DNA of 16,690 bases from Ectocarpus siliculosus (GCA_000310025.1 FN648521.1:90024-106713), one strand, 5' to 3'. Shown: positions 1 through 8,952, counted from the first letter of the stretch. Notes: generated by a model not told the origin, from the sequence alone. Translations and numbers: made by a program.

Positions 1-391
1 GAGGAGCCCTTTTGTGTCACCACTGAGCCACGGCAGAAATGCCACGTGCGATGTGTGCGCTGATTGACCAAAACAATATGCGTCCCCGCGACAGCTAGAA
101 CCACCCTGACCGAGTAAAATATTTTTCGTGCGTTGATCGCTCTGTCATTTCGCTACGCCGTTTCATCGGGCGTCCACGTTATCGTTACCCTTGTTATAGT
201 CTTCCACGCGCTGTCCACAGCCCACCAGCAGCACTTCCATGTCCCATAAGCAAGGCGGTCCAGTATCGCGACGCATTTTTTCGTCCGTGGACTCTGAGAA
301 ACGTACGGGCGCGATCAATCTCTTTCACATGCGTCGTGGCAAAACTGAGTCCGGTCTACGCATCATGCCGCCTTCCCCCCTTCCTGTTCAG
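1..391. other. Left-edge region, no firm gene
   Basis: A frame opens with ATG at 239 and stays open on the plus strand to 982. Its codons after about 400 compete with two other open frames, so only part of it, if any, can be coding. It may hold an upstream exon of the gene whose exons follow at 392-998, but I could not find a phase-2 donor that would join it. A good polypyrimidine tract ending in TTCAG (about 369-391) marks the next exon. Confidence 0.35.
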
Positions 392-998
392 TCAAAGGCG
401 TTCGGCATTGATGCGGTCAGTTTGGGAGATGGATGTGCAGGGTTGTATAGGTGCGAAGATGCGCGAGCTTTTCCAAAGCCAGTGCTGTTCCACCTGCGGC
501 TTCAATTTTGCCTCCGAAGTCGGCCCTTGCCCCTTTCGGTACTATTGTGGAAGCACCAGCAGGGGTCACTCAGGAGGAAGGCCGTAAAGGAGGAGCTTTA
601 TATGTCCGCCTTCTTTCTGCGGTCCACGTTGGTTTCTTTTCGAGAAGGACAGCCGTTCCTTTCGGCAGTCGACCGAGGCGATACTTGGCGTAAACACTTG
701 TCACCCATCACACCTAACCAACACAATCAACGGTTTCCTGATTTCTCCGTTTCCATCTCTATTTTCAACCCTGGTCGAATATGGGCGATCGGCTTGTATT
801 GTATGTATTGTACACAGACGAGCCACCATTTGCTCATTCGAGGCTATCGAAGAGCATCTCATTACTGGCAACCGCCTCACGAAGGCAGACTGGGAGGCCA
901 TCAAGTTGCTGTGGGGGCGACGAAGGCTTGCCGACACCTCTTCCTTCGTCCCCCCCACCGGTGTTCGAATTCAAGCGTCTAAAAAACACTGCTCTTGA
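392..998 (+). CDS. 3' end of a spliced gene of unknown function, zinc-ribbon-like
   Basis: I do not recognise this protein. Exon 392-583 follows a pyrimidine-rich tract ending TTCAG and stops at donor GTAAAG. Exon 818-998 follows TACACAG and ends at TGA 996-998. The 234-bp intron (584-817) joins phase 2 to phase 2. The first exon encodes a Cys-rich stretch (CCSTCGFNF, then CPFRYYCG) that could hold zinc. The second encodes a well-formed charged helix-like segment (EAIEEHLITGNRLTKADWEA) and a short tail. An alternative first exon uses another frame and ends at 689 with donor GTAAAC, which is also phase 2, so the upstream part is uncertain. The start codon lies upstream, possibly outside the window. 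A copia element inserted 128 bp beyond the stop, probably within the 3' UTR. Confidence 0.42.
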
Positions 999-1121
999 CA
1001 GTTCATTGCAGGAGTCCTCTCCTTAAGCTGAGTATTGGCTGGGTTGATTCGTTGATCGCTCGGCAGTCTCAGGAGCGTACCCGCCACCTTTACGACTAGC
1101 ACCGTGTGCATTTCGAGCGTG

Positions 1122-1126
1122 TACAC
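1122..1126. repeat. Target-site duplication, left copy
   Basis: TACAC directly before the 5' LTR. It is repeated at 3289-3293 directly after the 3' LTR. Five bases is the usual duplication length for Ty1/copia integrases. Confidence 0.9.
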
Positions 1127-1346
1127 TGTCAGGAGTATTGTAGTGCAAGAACTGACTCTATTCTACTGCATGGGTTTTGTGCAGTATTATGAAGGCGTGA
1201 CTTCAAGTCTGTAACCGTCAGGTGAAGGCAGGCTTGGTCGCTTTGTATGTTAATGAATCACTCTGTGTTTATCTACCCAAACTGCGCCACTACTGCCAAC
1301 TACACAGCAGCACACGGCAGCCCAGACAACTGCTGAACTGCTGTCA
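1127..1346 (+). repeat. 5' long terminal repeat (220 bp)
   Basis: Begins TGTCAGGAG and ends GCTGTCA. It matches 3069-3288 except T1167 (C at 3109) and A1189 (G at 3131). The first and last five bases (TGTCA) are direct copies of each other rather than inverted, so the terminal inverted repeat is only TG/CA. It should contain promoter and polyadenylation signals, but I cannot place them firmly. Confidence 0.95.
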
Positions 1347-1357
1347 GGTTATGAGCC
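1347..1357 (+). promoter_or_regulatory. Primer-binding site, initiator tRNA-Met anticodon-arm type
   Basis: GGTTATGAGCC begins at the base after the LTR. Its reverse complement, GGCTCATAACC, is the anticodon loop and stem of initiator tRNA-Met (CAT anticodon), not the tRNA 3' end. Priming by an internal tRNA-Met fragment is known for Drosophila copia and some relatives, so this fits a copia element. Confidence 0.75.
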
Positions 1358-1389
1358 TCGCGTTTGGTGGGTAATCACATCGAGTCATC

Positions 1390-1766
1390 ATGTCTACGTC
1401 GTCTGCAAACATCTTCAAGCAAGGATACGTCCCGTTCAACGGAAATCCTAATGAGTACCACAGATGGTCGAGTTTGTTCCGCTCGATCATGTACGAAACC
1501 GGCCTGGGCGAGGTTATGTCTGGGACGGAGAAGGCTCCGGAAGCTCCGGTGGATGGCACGGCGGATGCTGTTGCGGCGTACGAGACCAAGAAGCGTGCTT
1601 TCAAACAAAAGAACGGTAGGCTGTTCACGCGGCTTGATTTAGCGACGTCGGAGTGCGCCGAGGGATTTCAGAGTGCTGCGTCTCTAGTCGTAGGGTCCTT
1701 CAACGCCGTTTATCCTGAGGAGTGGGGTGACGGACGTGCTGCATTTCTCGCCCTGGAAGCAAAGTA
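1390..1766 (+). pseudogene. gag: Truncated copia gag (N-terminal part)
   Basis: ATG 1390 lies 43 bp past the LTR and opens a frame of about 125 copia-gag-like residues. It has the typical N-terminal pattern of a phenylalanine-glycine-asparagine motif (VPFNGNPNEYHRWS), where copia and plant gag proteins have 'F.G.NY..W', and later an 'FLALEAKY' segment near the end. Around 1764-1767 the sequence jumps to reverse transcriptase. The gag frame runs on for a dozen meaningless residues to TGA at 1801-1803. The rest of gag, including any CCHC zinc knuckle, is missing. A short Gag fragment could still be translated, but it could not package RNA in the normal way. Confidence 0.8.
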
Positions 1767-2839
1767 CCGAAAGGCTGGAACGGCACCTTCCACGAGTATC
1801 TGATGGAGATCGGATTCGTTCGGAGCCCGGCGGATCCCTGTCTATACAGCCTCAACGCGGGAGAGGTTCTCCTTCTCGTGTACGTCGACGACATCCTATT
1901 TTCGGGGAGCGACGAGGATCTGGTGATGACAGTTATCGAACAGCTGAAGGAGCGGTTCGACACGGTGTACCTTGGAGATGCGAAGTTCCTCCTCGGCATG
2001 GCGATTGAAAGGAACATCGACGCCGGGGTGATCCTCTTTTCGCAGAACACGTACGCGAACGCCGTGCTTGACAAGTTCGGAATGGCCGACGCTCGCTCGG
2101 CGAAGACTCCGGCTGAGCCCGGACCGATCAGCATCGTGGAGGAGGCGGTTCTGTCTCCAGAGGACACCACGTATTTCCGGTCCGCCGTAGGAAGTCTCCT
2201 GTATCTCAGCCGGGGCTCGAGGCCGGACATTACTCACTCGGTGATGGTACTAGCGAAGAGCATGGCGAAGCCCGGTCCCAGAGCAATGGTGAAGCTGAAG
2301 CGGGTACTCAGGTACCTAAAGGGGACGACCTCCATCGGGATCACATACCGCGAGGACGCCGACGACGGAGACAACCTAACGGCATATGTGGATTCTGACC
2401 ACGCCGGTGACCTAGACAACGGGTACTCCACTACCGGTGTTGTTTTGTACTTTGCAGGTGGCCCGGTGGAATGGACGGCGAAGAAGCAAACGGTGGTGGC
2501 TATATCGACGGTAGAGGCCGAGTACGTCGCACTGTCAAAGGGGTGCGTCATGGTCATCCACTTCCGGAACCTGCTAGAGTCCATGAATCAGAAGCAGGAG
2601 CAGGCAACCGTCGTTTTCGAGGATAACTCTGGTGCTGTGTCACTTAGCAGGAGCGCGAAAATCACCCCGCGCACCAAGCACATCGATGTCAAATTTCACC
2701 ATGTTCGGTGTCTCTTGTAGAAAAGGAAGTGGTAGATGTCGAGTATATCGAAACCAACCTGCAGAGGGCGGACATCCTCACCAAGAGTTCGGGAGCTGTG
2801 AAGTTCCTGCAGAACCGCCTTCTGTTGCTTGGAGTGTGA
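1767..2839 (+). pseudogene. pol: Copia pol remnant: C-terminal RT and RNase H, frameshifted
   Basis: The coding match starts at about 1767 (PKGWN, then HEYLMEIGF), which is mid-palm of reverse transcriptase. The catalytic YVDD is at 1881-1892. RNase H follows, with its first acidic motif DSDHAGD near 2391, the VEWTAKKQTVVAIS segment, STVEAEYVAL and later EDNSGAV and TKHIDVKFHH. The frame stops at TAG 2718-2720, but homologous sequence resumes in another frame from 2717 (VEKEVVDVEY, then NLQRADILTK, a classic copia pol C-terminus) and ends at TGA 2837-2839. One base is therefore missing at about 2712-2716. The fragment is also out of frame with gag. Integrase, protease and the RT fingers are absent, so no functional polymerase can be made from it. 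Confidence 0.9.
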
Positions 2840-2974
2840 GCATGAGTTGGAGATTTCGGTTGGAAGAGCATTCGTATGATAAGAAGAAAACATTTCGCTG
2901 CTTGAAAACTATGGCAGTTAGTGAGTATCATTTTTGGAGTTATTCAGAAAGCACGTATTCGTAGACATTTGTTC

Positions 2975-3068
2975 GAGAGGACACTGATATCGTTTTGAGA
3001 GGACATTGAGAGAGAGAAGATCGTGTCTTGTATTTCAGAATTAGAATGCCGTAGCTCTTGAGAGGACA
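2975..3068 (+). promoter_or_regulatory. Purine-rich 3' region with three GAGAGGACA motifs (PPT)
   Basis: GAGAGGACA occurs at 2975-2983, 2997-3005 and 3060-3068. The third abuts the 3' LTR exactly, where the polypurine tract that primes plus-strand synthesis must lie. The other two, with a GAGAGAGAAGA run between, may be spare or decayed tracts. Confidence 0.6.
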
Positions 3069-3288
3069 TGTCAGGAGTATTGTAGTGCAAGAACTGACTC
3101 TATTCTACCGCATGGGTTTTGTGCAGTATTGTGAAGGCGTGACTTCAAGTCTGTAACCGTCAGGTGAAGGCAGGCTTGGTCGCTTTGTATGTTAATGAAT
3201 CACTCTGTGTTTATCTACCCAAACTGCGCCACTACTGCCAACTACACAGCAGCACACGGCAGCCCAGACAACTGCTGAACTGCTGTCA
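3069..3288 (+). repeat. 3' long terminal repeat (220 bp)
   Basis: The second LTR copy, with C3109 and G3131 where the 5' copy has T and A. All the rest is identical. Confidence 0.95.
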
Positions 3289-3293
3289 TACAC
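3289..3293. repeat. Target-site duplication, right copy
   Basis: TACAC, matching 1122-1126. Confidence 0.9.
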
Positions 3294-3729
3294 CAAAGTG
3301 CGCGCAGCATGAAGCTGCCGTTCGCAAGAACGGTGGAGATCTGGACGAGGTGGTATGGTCGTGGGCTTTGCTCGAGGGAAGCGCCGTAGAGCAGGGAGGA
3401 GGTCCGGCCTGCCATCGAACAGCAGGGTGACGGTCTACATGTAGTGTAGGTGCGACGGGCGGTCGTAGGGCCTTGACCCCAATCACGCCGAACGTGACCT
3501 TCCTCGTGAATCTCAAATTGCTCAGTGTTGCTCACGATACGTCGTACTTCACGCAATGCGGCGTCCGTGTTTCTGCCCTACGGTGATCACGGGAGTTGCG
3601 ATGCGTTGGATCCAGCGGTCTCTGTTGAAGGACTTTTTTTTCTAATATTCTTGATGAACACGATGCTCAGGTTGAATCCACCCAGAACAAGAAAATAGGT
3701 GTCCTCTACATGGGGCCCTCGGCGTAGAA

Positions 3730-3752
3730 ATGAGAAGAATTCCGTTTCTCAT
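3730..3752. repeat. Small inverted repeat
   Basis: ATGAGAA (3730-3736) pairs with TTCTCAT (3746-3752) around a 9-base loop. No function is evident. Confidence 0.5.
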
Positions 3753-4352
3753 ACATGGGTGGATGTCTGCTGATGCCCGCTCGAAAATTCGAACTTTTGA
3801 AAACAAGAACAAGTGCACGGAAATGTTGAGGCAACCAATCAGTATCGAGCCTCGACCAAGATAGGTGGTTCTAAAGTGCGGGCACTATTTGTACGAACGA
3901 ATACATACCTTGATTTCGTCCTCGTTCCGTGAAACATACAGCACGGCCGAAATACTCGCTTCCCACAGCATCAGATCAGCGAGCCGGCGCTCCTGCAGAT
4001 CAGTCATGTATGAATGGTAAATGAAAACAGCACACTGGCTGGGGATGATACAGTACAGATTTACACATGTATCGATCTTCATTACACATTCCAGTTCGTT
4101 TCTGCCGCACACACCGTGTGTGTAGGGGGGAGCGGAGGGCCCCAGACTATCTGTCGTTGATTTGAATTGGCTTGCGGAACCTCTGGGTCCGTTTTATTTG
4201 AGAACCTTTTTTTGGCAAGTTAGCCTGTGACCACCGGCCAAGTGTTCGATTAGTACGGACAGATGAAGGTACTGGGTAGAGAGATCGGAACGGTATGTGC
4301 AGACAACAACAACAATAGAAACGACAAACCGCGGCGCCGCAAACGTGGTGCG

Positions 4353-4457
4353 CCAAACGACCCGACCCAAACGAAGCATTTGTTGTGTAGAGAGTTCCTC
4401 CTGGCTGTACTTTTTCCCCTGTTGACTCTGTGTAGCCCCAAACAACCCGACCCAAAC
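4353..4457. repeat. 20-bp direct repeat pair
   Basis: The segments at 4353-4372 and 4438-4457 share 19 of 20 bases (core ACCCGACCCAAAC), 85 bp apart. They could be a decayed duplication. Confidence 0.55.
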
Positions 4458-4638
4458 ATGCACATTCCTAAGCTGCCGGAAAGTCGCTGTGCCCTACCAC
4501 TCTGGCCCGGAATATAAGGGACATTTGGAGCTACAGACAAAATCTCTGGACGTCTATTCCGTAGGTCGCGGGACCGAAACCCGGCAAAGAACTAACAGTA
4601 CCATTTTCTCCATTTGAGAAAGAAAATACGATGGTACA

Positions 4639-4663
4639 TTTTTTTTTTCTGAGGAAAAAAAAA
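4639..4663. repeat. Poly-T / poly-A hairpin
   Basis: A run of ten T (4639-4648), CTGAGG, then nine A (4655-4663) can fold into an A-T stem with a six-base loop. It may be simple-sequence noise. Confidence 0.45.
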
Positions 4664-5880
4664 CTGAGATTCCTCCGTTATCCCCCCGGGGCGATGATAA
4701 CGACCCATCCTCGTTTTTCAGGATTGCATATTGTATCACAATCATTCATCATGTGTATGTTGTAGGAGTGTTGCCGTGAACTTTTTTCGGTCTACAATCA
4801 TGTCTGGCACATCAAATTCCAAATGTCCGGTACCAACTGTCCCTAATTTCCGGGCCAGGTGGTATGTGTGAGTTTGAGCGTAAGCCTATGCCGCGGGGAA
4901 AAAACGGTGGAAAGCTAGGCTAGCCGCGGCGCGGGGCAGCAGGTGCAACACTACAGGACATGCAGGTGGTTGTGCGTGTAAGCTTTTAGCCGTGGCGCAA
5001 GACCGCATGGGTCGCTACGTGAGGTTGTCGCTACGCGTGCTTCACTCACAACCCAAGGAATGTTCCGAGAATTCGTACAACATGGTGACATGGAGACCAC
5101 CTCCAATATGCAGTGCTCCAGGAGACTTCTCGCCGGGCAGGTCCAACAAGCACAGGGAAAACCTTGGTGACGAAGAAACAGATGCCTCTACTGTGCAAAA
5201 ATAACGCCGCTCTATGCTTCCGCTCGAAGCAAGTTCACTTGTGTGCCTCGTATGGTGAACCCGTTACAAACCAGTATAGACGTTGTTGTACCTGTAGTGC
5301 AGCTGTATCAACGGAACAACTTCGAACTTCAAACGCGTGTGTCGTGAGACTGCTTTATTTACCGCAGTTTGTCGATGCGGTGTACATGCAGCCCGAACTA
5401 CACACTTTGCACTTAAAAGAAACTGGTACTACGATGCTGCTGCCACGCTCCTCCTCCTGCAGACACCCACGCTCACCTCTCTGTGTGCGAAGAAGCTGAT
5501 CGTGTTCTGCCCGTGTCCTTTTCAAACCAAGTCAACCTGCGTCTTCCGAAAGGGGAAAAATCAGCTACTTTTTGAGACTACAGGCCGTTGCCCGCAACTC
5601 TGCTACAATTGTATACTGCTGTATGAATACATATCTCATTCCCAAACAAAAAGCTTTTACCCAAAAGGCAGAGTCCTGCTTACACGGTTCTTTCTTGAAG
5701 CGTGCGCTTCTGGTGCTCTTCCAATGTGGATCGTGAGAGACTGGTCCGCGGGGAGGGTTGGTTGCAAGTTGTGCGGGGAAAGTTGGAGGCGAGGAGGCAA
5801 GGTGGGGGGCCACTTTTGTCCGAAGAGAACAACTCGACCAGGACGAGCGGGAAGAACAGGGGTACTTACATTATTGGGAG

Positions 5881-6054
5881 CCCACGTGGGACGTCCCATG
5901 GGACAGCCCTGGGACGTCCCACGTGTCTCATGGTGTCCCATGGAACAGCTAGGGCCGTCCCATGGTGTCCCATGAGACAGCTAGGGCCGTCCCATGGTGT
6001 CCCATGGGACACGTGGGACGGCTCGTGGGACGCGTGGGACGTCCCATGGGACAG
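5881..6054. repeat. Cluster of CCCATGGG/ACGT palindromes with a 32-bp tandem unit
   Basis: The block opens with the perfect palindrome CCCACGTGGG and contains many GGGAC/GTCCC arms around CATG, ACGT or CACGTG centres. GTCCCATGGGAC is a perfect 12-bp palindrome. A 32-bp unit starting CATGGTGTCCCATG repeats at 5929, 5961 and 5993. The segment GTGGGACGTCCCATGGGACAG occurs near both ends of the block. The single strand could fold in many ways. Open frames across it encode Trp/Pro/Asp-rich repeats that I regard as by-products. Confidence 0.8.
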
Positions 6055-6113
6055 TAAGTCCAGTCGAACACAATTCAGACACGCTGAGAGAGGGGTTCCT
6101 CAAGACGCATGGC

Positions 6114-6802
6114 CCATTGCACGAGAGACTGGGTTACACATTGATAGTAGATGTTTAGGAGGTATTTTCGGTATTATTACCGGGGTTCTATAACAGAACC
6201 TCGGGGATAAAAGCGAGCAACGGCAGCAGAACAATATTACTGCTGCTTGCTGTGAAGCGGAGCGCGGTGCTGCTGCTTGATACAGGTCGCTGGGTAATGC
6301 TGTAGGGAAGAGCAGCTGGGGTGGTTGGCAGTTGAGGAAGCCATTGCACGAGAGACTGAGTTACACATTGATAGTAGATGTTTAGGAGGTATTTTCGGTA
6401 TTACAGGGGGGGGGTTCTATAACAGAACCTCGGGGATAAAAGCGAGCAACGGCAGCAGAACAATACTACTGCTGCTTGCTGTGAAGCGGAGCGCGGTGCT
6501 GCTGCTTGGTACAGGTCGCTGGGTACTGCTGTAGGGAAGAGCAGCTGGGGTGGTTGGCAGTTGAGGTAGCCATTGCACGAGAGACTGGGTTACACATTGA
6601 TAGTAGATGTTTAGGAGGTATTTTCGGTATTACAGGGAGGGGGGGGGTTCTATAACAGAACCTCGGGGATAAAAGCGAGCAACGGCAGCAGAACAATACT
6701 ACTGCTGCTTGCTGTGAAGCGGAGCGCGGTGCTGCTGCTTGGTACAGGTCGCTGGGTACTCCTGTAGGGAAGAGCAGCTGGGGTGGTTGGCAGTTGAGGT
6801 AG
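6114..6802. repeat. Three tandem copies of a ~228-bp unit
   Basis: Copies begin with CCATTGCACGAGAGACTG at 6114, 6341 and 6570. The third ends near 6802. They are very similar. The clearest difference is the segment before GGTTCTATAACAGAACC: copy 1 has ATTACCGGGG, copy 2 a run of nine G, and copy 3 GGGA plus nine G. Each unit holds two inverted repeats: GGTTCT/AGAACC with a five-base loop (6184-6200 in copy 1) and GCAGCAG/CTGCTGC. No reading frame is conserved across all copies. The matching minus-strand peptides seen in copies 2 and 3 only reflect the duplication. Confidence 0.88.
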
Positions 6803-8600
6803 CGTAGAGGAGGTTACAGATGCATAGTGTGTATTCTATACTGCTTTCAGCTCGGAAAAGGAAGAGAGAGACAGCAACCAGCCAGCCCAGCCCAGCAGCT
6901 CGCGAGCTGCACCCGACCGCAGAAATGAAAGAATGCACCCGCGCTCGTACCCGCCTCCGGTTGTGCACTTGTAGCCTTGCTTTCCGCCTTAGTTCCTCCA
7001 GCTTCGGAAGTAGAGATGTAGTGCAGCAAGCTTATGTACCCTGTGGTCTTATTGCAGCTCCATGATTTACCAACGTGAGACGGTCTTCAAGGCATACGGC
7101 GTACGTACGGGGTGACACAAGATACCACACACCCTGGACCGATTTCAAAAGCTCCAACCATCCACGACGCAGAGGATGTTTCAACGCCACCCAACGCCAC
7201 CATTTGAGGCACCGCCACAATTACTTCTGTGGAGTACATCCAATCTTTAAAAATCGGTTTGAGCATGTGGTGTCTTGGCACCTACTGCAACAGTCACATT
7301 AGCATCTCTTACCACGATATCACCCAACGGTCTCTTCCGAACACAGCAGTGCGCTTCATAAACAAACCCTGTCTCCCGGTCTGTCTGCCCTCTCAGCTTA
7401 GCAGCCTTCATTTTTCGTTTTCCTTTTCCCTCGAAGCACTTGGGGTGCTGTTCTCGTGAGCCTTACTTAACTCCTTGTTGGACTACAGTAGTACAAGCTA
7501 GAGATTGTATCACATTTATTTTGGGCTGGAGCTGCCGGCGTACTGCCCTACCCGCCGTTTACGTGGCTCCGCGAGAAAAAGAAATGATGAGGGACTGCAC
7601 GGAGAGGTGGAACAGGTGAACGGTGCACGGAAAGGTGCTACAAGTGAACCGTGCCTGATTCTGCGACTCGTTTCCTCTCGGTATCACAGTCGTGCTACTG
7701 CTGTCACCAGTCATTTTTGTCGCTGTTCTTTCTCACGCCAACAGAAGGCAGGGGAAGAGTTGGGGTGCACGCAGTGGTTGCTGCTGGGTTGTTTGTAGAT
7801 ATGTTAACTTGGTCTCAATGCGTGGAGTTGCGATGCAGATGAGCAAACGGGAGAAAAGCATTAATTGAGTACTGCTGACGTATCGATTTTTAGTGGGAAA
7901 GAATTGCTGCAAAGCAAAGGTGCCAACTGGGTAAATGTACGTACGTACGTGTTTGCCAACCGATAGTACTGTAGTACGACAAGTTCTGGTCACGATCAAG
8001 GGCAAGTTCGGGTCACGATGTAGGGGTATCGATGGCCCTATCAGCGCTCTGGTGTGTATCTGATACCGCTCTCCTTGTAGAATCTCGTATCCGGTAGACC
8101 TCCTGCTAGTAGACAACGAACGAACGCCTATACACCCATCGCGGCTACCTTGATCGACCGTTCCAGAGGATTACCTAAGATTGTTTCCCGACTGTGCCGC
8201 CAAGACGATGGCTTTTTTCGTACTCTCTGCATATATATATATAGAAGGGCAGCGATCGATGCCATCGTGTTTCAGGATGCACGCCCAAGTACGTTTTACT
8301 TTCACGTAGAAGGCATCCTACGGCTGTGTCTCGGTTTCGGCCAAAACCGGCGGCGGCCGTTGAGAGCGCAAACCGCAAAGACGTGTAGAAATAATCGTTT
8401 TGCTTCAGTTTTTTTGCGTTGCCGAGCTCCACACGTGCCCTGGACGAGTCTAGCGGCCATTCAATAGGACCCGGCGTGCCGTTGGGCGGTCCATCTTCGG
8501 GGTCGAAAAAAATCGCTCTGTTGTAGTTTTTGGGCGGGCGGGGCGGGGGTTAACGAGACCCCTAGAGGAGGCCATGCTAGTGCCAATCGTTTTTTTTTTT
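6803..8600. other. Gene-poor stretch with microsatellites
   Basis: No supported gene. It includes a (GTAC)n run at 7937-7950 and an (AT)n run at 8231-8243. The longer open frames (for example 7733-8116 minus and 8150-8467 plus) start at non-ATG codons, have no matching splice sites that I could find and resemble no family I know. Confidence 0.5.
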
Positions 8601-8607
8601 CTTACAG

Positions 8608-8685
8608 AAAGTGGTTTCCGGGGTCCTTGGGTACACAACTGTTTGTGGAGAAAACATCAAGTGCGCCGTGCGTCTCTGACACGAT
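8608..8685 (+). CDS. Possible internal exon, weak
   Basis: An eleven-T run and CTTACAG form a textbook splice acceptor before 8608, and CC followed by GTGAGT makes a strong donor after 8685. One frame is open between them. The exon is short, I cannot find its partners, and a minus-strand exon candidate (with donor ATCAG then GTAACG, about 8728) sits just beside it. It may be chance. Confidence 0.22.
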
Positions 8686-8763
8686 GCCGTGAGTGCTCTG
8701 GAAGGGGTGGGTAATGGCCAAAATGGCGTTACCTGATTTCGGACGCTGGGGGGGAGGGCACGC

Positions 8764-8952
8764 GTGAGCGTTTTTCGGGATTGTTTGAGGGACCTTCCGC
8801 TTAGCGACGTCCCACCACGCTTGATGGGTCCATGCACACATTTGGTGGAGAGTAGCGCAGTCCCGGAGCACCTGGGCCGTCACGAACACCGTCTACGCAC
8901 CGAAACAAGGCCTTTCAATTACGACGTGAACGAGGTGTTGACTTATAATTGA
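8764..8952 (+). CDS. Possible terminal exon, weak
   Basis: The frame is open for 62 codons to TGA at 8950-8952, with protein-like composition in the second half (RPFNYDVNEVLTYN). There is no ATG at its start and no pyrimidine-rich acceptor before it. The minus strand over 8728-8900 is equally open, with a His/Trp-rich peptide ending at a good donor. Only one strand can be right, and possibly neither. Confidence 0.18.
   Translation: MSVFRDCLRDLPLSDVPPRLMGPCTHLVESSAVPEHLGRHEHRLRTETRPFNYDVNEVLTYN

Larger units (their letters stand above)
1127..3288 (+). mobile_element. Internally deleted Ty1/copia LTR retrotransposon
   Basis: A complete insertion with TG...CA LTRs at both ends, a 5-bp duplication outside them, a primer-binding site, a gag start, an RT/RNase H remnant and a purine-rich 3' tract. 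The internal region is only 1,722 bp, where autonomous copia elements carry roughly 4 kb. Most of gag, all of protease and integrase and the N-terminal half of RT are missing. The LTRs differ at 2 of 220 positions, so the insertion is recent. With its cis-acting ends intact, it could have been mobilised by a full-length relative. The assignment to copia rests on the RT/RNase H sequence (YVDDILFSGS, then the DSDHAGD and STVEAEYVA motifs typical of copia pol) and on the 5-bp duplication. Confidence 0.93.
3294..5880. other. Gene-poor stretch
   Basis: No frame here combines an ATG, protein-like composition and splice signals. Open frames are short, overlap on both strands and change composition along their length. 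Just after the retrotransposon (3294-3560) all three frames of both strands are partly open, and none is convincing. The stretch contains small hairpins and a 20-bp direct repeat, listed separately. Confidence 0.5.

Noticed and set aside
239-982. 247-codon open frame from ATG 239 as one continuous gene
   Set aside because: It crosses a probable intron (584-817), and the terminal exon at 818-998 reads far better in another frame. Composition changes along its length, as expected for a chance frame.
5337-5975. 212-codon plus-strand open frame
   Set aside because: It starts at a non-ATG codon, runs into the palindrome cluster and has no domain that I recognise. Overlapping frames in both directions are equally open.
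5702-6193. Repeat protein with Trp/Pro/Asp-rich units
   Set aside because: The peptide repeats come only from the palindromic DNA repeat; two forward frames give similar repeats, so there is no sign of selection for one.
6466-6968. Two minus-strand frames sharing an identical peptide
   Set aside because: The identity follows from the tandem DNA repeat, and the frames are not conserved in the first copy.
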